Shown in pieces: positions 60,482 through 64,000 of a stretch of 64,000 nt of DNA; the stretch's first letter is position 1; the number at the start of each line of letters is the position of its first letter. The translations under genes were made by a program, and so were the position numbers. The notes under the pieces are model-generated. The model did not search any database. It was given only the letters and a program-made list of their open reading frames with translations, and was not told where the DNA came from. Source of the stretch: Strongylocentrotus purpuratus (Eukaryota; Echinodermata; Echinoidea; Camarodonta; Strongylocentrotidae). The DNA lies in contig NW_022145599.1 in assembly GCF_000002235.5 (NCBI RefSeq), positions 6,176,781 through 6,240,780 of the forward strand. Reading direction: 5' to 3'.

Positions 60482-62758
60482 TTTTTCTTATTTCGACCCA
60501 CTTTTTTGTGTTCAAGATAATTTGAAAATGGTTCAATCAAATACCTTGAAATTTGACACACATATGTATAGGCATATGAACAAAACACAGCAAACTTTTC
60601 AACCTTGACCTTGACTGATGACGTCATCTAGGCGCCATTTTGTGAAATTTTCTGAAAAATTACTCATGATCATATTTTCATAACGGTACGTCATTTCTCA
60701 TTCATATTTATCATGATTAAGGTCAGTATCAGTCCGGTCAAATTAAGGTAAAAAAAACGCGCGCGTGCGCGTACGTCCGCGCGTCAATGCGCGCGCAACA
60801 TTTCAAAATGCTCAAAATCGTCTCAAATTTATTTTGCATACGTTTCAGGTCATTTTAAGCATTTTTAAAAAAATCGCGCGTACGAGCATGCGCGCGCGTT
60901 TTCGCGCGTTACACCATTACACAACATAGAATCGCCATTTTTTTTTCTTTCATGATATTTCTCATATGTTTTCAAGGAATTTGATACCATGTTTTATCTC
61001 TTTATGACCATTAATAACAAGATGAGCGTTAATTCAAGATAAATGTCAGTGCGCGCGAGCTCTTTTATTACATAGCATATATGGCAAAAACATGCCTATA
61101 CAAAATCCATTATAGCTCTTTGGAATAAGCCGTGACCTTCAATTTGTTTTCATATTTAGATAGAGTATGAGTCGGAAATATGATTTAATGTCTCATTTGG
61201 CGATTAAAAATATTTTGACATCATCATAATGGCCTTCGAACTAAAAATAGGAATTTGCATAATATGACGTCAGCATATTTATGGAAAATCGATTGTATCT
61301 CTGTATATATTGATCGATTTTCTTCTTCAATTTTCGATATGTTTTAGCTAAGATAATTCTCTACAAGTTCAATTGTAACCATTTTTCATTTTGATGACGT
61401 CATCAGAGTAAATATTTCGATTAAAGGCCTCATGTCAGAAATTTCATAATTTGCGTGTTATGACTATAGAAGGTGAATTTCATTCACGTAATGAATCTAC
61501 ATGATATTGTTTTTTAAGAATTTTTAAGCAGTATCTCGCTTATTTTTGCTCTATTTTGTTTTCAAATATAGTTGACCAGCCCACTATACTTGTTCCAAAC
61601 AAGTATTATATGTCTAGTTTATTATTTATTTTTCTTATTTCGACCCACTTTTTTTGTGTGCAAGATAATTTGAAAATGGCTCAATCAAATATCTTAAAAT
61701 TTAACACACATATGTATAGGCATATTCACAAACACAGCAAATTTTTCGACCTTGACCTTGACTGATGACGTCATCTAGGTGCCATTTTGTGAAATTTTTT
61801 GAAAATCAACTCTTGATCATATCTTCATAACCAAAAGTAATTTCTCATTCATATTTATCATGATCAAGGTCAATCAGTCCGTCAAATTAAGGTCAAAAAA
61901 CGCGCGCATGCGCGTACGTCTGCGCGTCAATACGCGCGCAAAAATTTTAAAATGCTCAAAATTGTCTCAAATCTTTTTTGCATACGTTTCAGGTCATTTT
62001 AAGCGTTTTATAAAAAATCGCGCACAACGCGCATGCGCGCGCGTTTTCGCGCGTAACACCATTACACAACGTAGAATCGCCATTTTTTTTTCTTTCTTGA
62101 TAATTCCCTATTTTGTCAAACAATTTGATACTATGTTCATCTCTTTATGACCATTATTTTAAGATGAGCGTCCATTCAAGATAAATGTCAGTGCGCGCGA
62201 GCTCTTATAATACATAGCATATATGGGCAAAAACATGCCTATACAAAATCCATTATAGCTCTTTGGAATGCACCGGGATCCTTAATTTTTTTCCTATTTA
62301 GATAGAGTATGAGTCGGAGACATGATTTCATGTCTCATTTGGCCATTAAGTGTATCGTGACATCATCACAATGGCCTTGGAACTCAAAATACGATTTGCA
62401 TATTATGACGTCAGCATATTTATGGAAAATTGATTGCATCTCTGTAAATATTGATCAATTTTCTCTTCAAATTTCGATATGTTGTAGCTAAGACAATTGT
62501 CTACAAGCTTTAAAATAACCATTTTTCATTTTGATGACGTCATCATAGTGAAAATCTCGATTAAAGGCCTCATGTCAAAAGGCCTTCATAATTTGCCTGA
62601 TCCCTGTAGAAGGTGAATTACGTTCACGTCATGAAACTACATGATATTGTTTTTTAAGAATTTTTAAGCAGTATCTCGCTTATTTTCGCTCTATTTTGTC
62701 TCAAATTTAAGTTGACCAGCCCACCTATACTTGTTCCAAACAAGTATTATATGTCTAG
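60391..62758 (+). mobile_element. tandem non-autonomous Helitron-like element
   Basis: It begins TCAGGTGGGCTG, where AGGTGG.CTGTAT pairs with ATACAG.CCACCT as a 5' hairpin. It ends with a hairpin ACTTGTTCCAAACAAGT, nine bases and CTAG (62758). CAGCCCACCT just before the 3' hairpin is the inverted partner of the 5' end. There is no target duplication: the flanks A and T join to restore the satellite sequence. A second complete 3' end, hairpin plus CTAG, sits at 61617, so two units of 1227 and 1141 bp lie head to tail. The units have TGACGTCA sites and GCGC-rich tracts. No Rep/helicase is encoded, so mobility would depend on an autonomous relative. Confidence 0.7.
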
Positions 62759-63690
62759 TTATCTTTATTCATTATTATGCTATGAGTGTAATACTCTCTT
62801 TCTTGCTTGCCGTCATCTCTATCTCATTATTATTATCATTTTCCTATCTATATGTACCCTATGTCTTGCCGTCATCTCTATATCTTTCTCTTATTATCTT
62901 TATTCATTCTTATGCTATCAGTGTTTACTCTCTTTCTTTCCGTCATCTCTATCTTATTATTATTATCATTTTCCTATCTATAATTATGTACCCTATGTCT
63001 TGCCGTCATCTCTATATCTTTCTCTTATTATCTTTATTCATTCTTATGCTATCAGTGTTTACTCTCTTTCTTGCCGTCATCTCTATCTTATTATTATTAT
63101 CATTTTCCTATCTATATGTACCCTATGTCTTGCCGTCATCTGTATATCTTTCTCTTATTATCTTTATTCATTCTTATGCTATCAGTGTTTACTCTCTTTC
63201 TTGCCGTCATCTCTATCTTATTATTATTATTATTTTCCTATCAATATGTATCCTATGTCTTGCCGTCATCTCTATATATTTCTCTTATTATCTTTATTCA
63301 TTCTTGTGCTATCAGTGTTTACTCTCTTTCTTTCCGTCATCTCTATCTTTTTATTATTATCATTTTCCTATCTATATGTACCCTATGTCTTGCCGTCATC
63401 TCTATATCTTTCTCTTATTATCTTTATTCATTCTTATGCTATCAGTGTTTACTCTCTTTCTTTCCGTCATCTCTATCTTATTATTATTATCATTTTCCTA
63501 TCTATATGTACCCTATGTCTTGCCGTCATCTCTATATCTTTCTCTTATTATCTTTATTCATTCTTATGCTATCAGTGTTTACTCTCTTTCTTTCCGTCAT
63601 CTCTATCTCATTATTATTGTTATTTTCGTATCAATATGTATCCTGTCTTGCCGTCATCTTTATCTCTTTCTCTTATAATCTTTATTCACA
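62759..63690 (+). repeat. 130-bp satellite, about seven units
   Basis: CCCTATGTCTTGCCGTCATC recurs with exactly 130-bp spacing (unit marks ending at 63000, 63130, 63260, 63390 and 63520). Each unit is a dimer: a 71-bp part with CTTTATTCATTCTTATGC and a 59-bp part with ATTATCATTTTCCTATC, both starting CGTCATCTCTAT. All three forward frames stay open for 200-340 codons because the unit lacks stops, which does not make it a gene. Confidence 0.9.
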
Positions 63691-64000
63691 GTAAAGTCCT
63701 TTCATTTCATATCACTATTTCTCTCTCATAATGTCTCTCACGTCCGTTCTCCATATTTTATTCATTGCATACTCCACTCGTCAATCATTTCTGATAATAA
63801 GCTCTCTCACAATAAAGTAAATGGAAAACAATGCAATATAGTTTATATTTTAAGATTGATTCATTCTTTCTTTGTATATCTATGGCTGTGATAAATGTAC
63901 TTGAAATCAATTTTATTGAGGGGTAAAGAAGGTGAGAGAACAGATGCGGTGAACATTCATAATGAGACATTTCAATAAGATGCTGATATGTCATGTATAT
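63691..64000. other. non-coding end of window
   Basis: AT-rich sequence after the satellite. No gene or repeat partner recognised. Confidence 0.35.

Noticed and set aside
62712-63731. Long open frames of 339, 315 and 207 residues in three overlapping frames
   Set aside because: They are one 130-bp satellite read in three frames. The period is not a multiple of three and the unit simply lacks stops.

Overview
The window is AT-rich, intron-containing and repeat-dense nuclear DNA from an animal. Its many (G)n/(C)n tracts, hAT-like ends reading CAGTGGCGGATCC, TTAA-flanked piggyBac-type miniature elements, tRNA-derived SINEs and Tx1/L1-like LINE remnants suggest a marine deuterostome. An echinoderm such as a sea urchin is the best guess, made by familiarity and not by a search. 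No bacterial features, rRNA, CRISPR array or retrovirus-like element was recognised.

Region 1 (0.8-34.9 kb) carries three paralogous two-exon genes for an about 478-residue seven-pass membrane protein: 6892-8638 (+), 18063-19873 (+) and 31460-29515 (-). All appear intact, share a phase-1 intron and share a promoter block with a double CCAAT box, a GC box and a CRE-like site. They lie in three copies of one segmental duplication. Block 1 is about 3.4-9.3 kb. Block 2 is about 9.7-22.8 kb, and block 3 (26.45-34.86 kb) is its inverted copy, so blocks 2 and 3 form a large imperfect palindrome around a 3.7-kb spacer. A LINE remnant is shared by both arms, so it predates the inversion. Two DNA-transposon insertions occur only in block 2, and block 3 keeps the empty sites.

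Region 2 (37.9-53.4 kb, minus strand) holds one host-like gene of ten exons. All splice phases agree, and it gives a 633-residue protein bounded by an in-frame upstream stop and a terminal TAG. It has a basic, serine-rich, probably nuclear N-terminal part, a central stretch resembling the ParB/sulfiredoxin fold, and a C-terminal stretch resembling motif I of an N6/N4-type DNA methyltransferase with degenerate catalytic motifs. Its 6.9-kb first intron contains a 590-bp foldback element with a 9-bp target duplication, a piggyBac-type miniature element, a small hAT-like element and a repeat array carrying DR1 nuclear-receptor-like sites.

Region 3 (53.4-64 kb) is mostly repeats: homopolymer-rich tandem blocks, several inverted-repeat elements, a piggyBac-like N-terminal fragment, and a satellite field that switches orientation near 60.22 kb. 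A 2.37-kb tandem Helitron-like element (60391-62758) interrupts the satellite. A related copy in opposite orientation lies at 0.8-2.8 kb and is itself interrupted by nested inverted-repeat elements.
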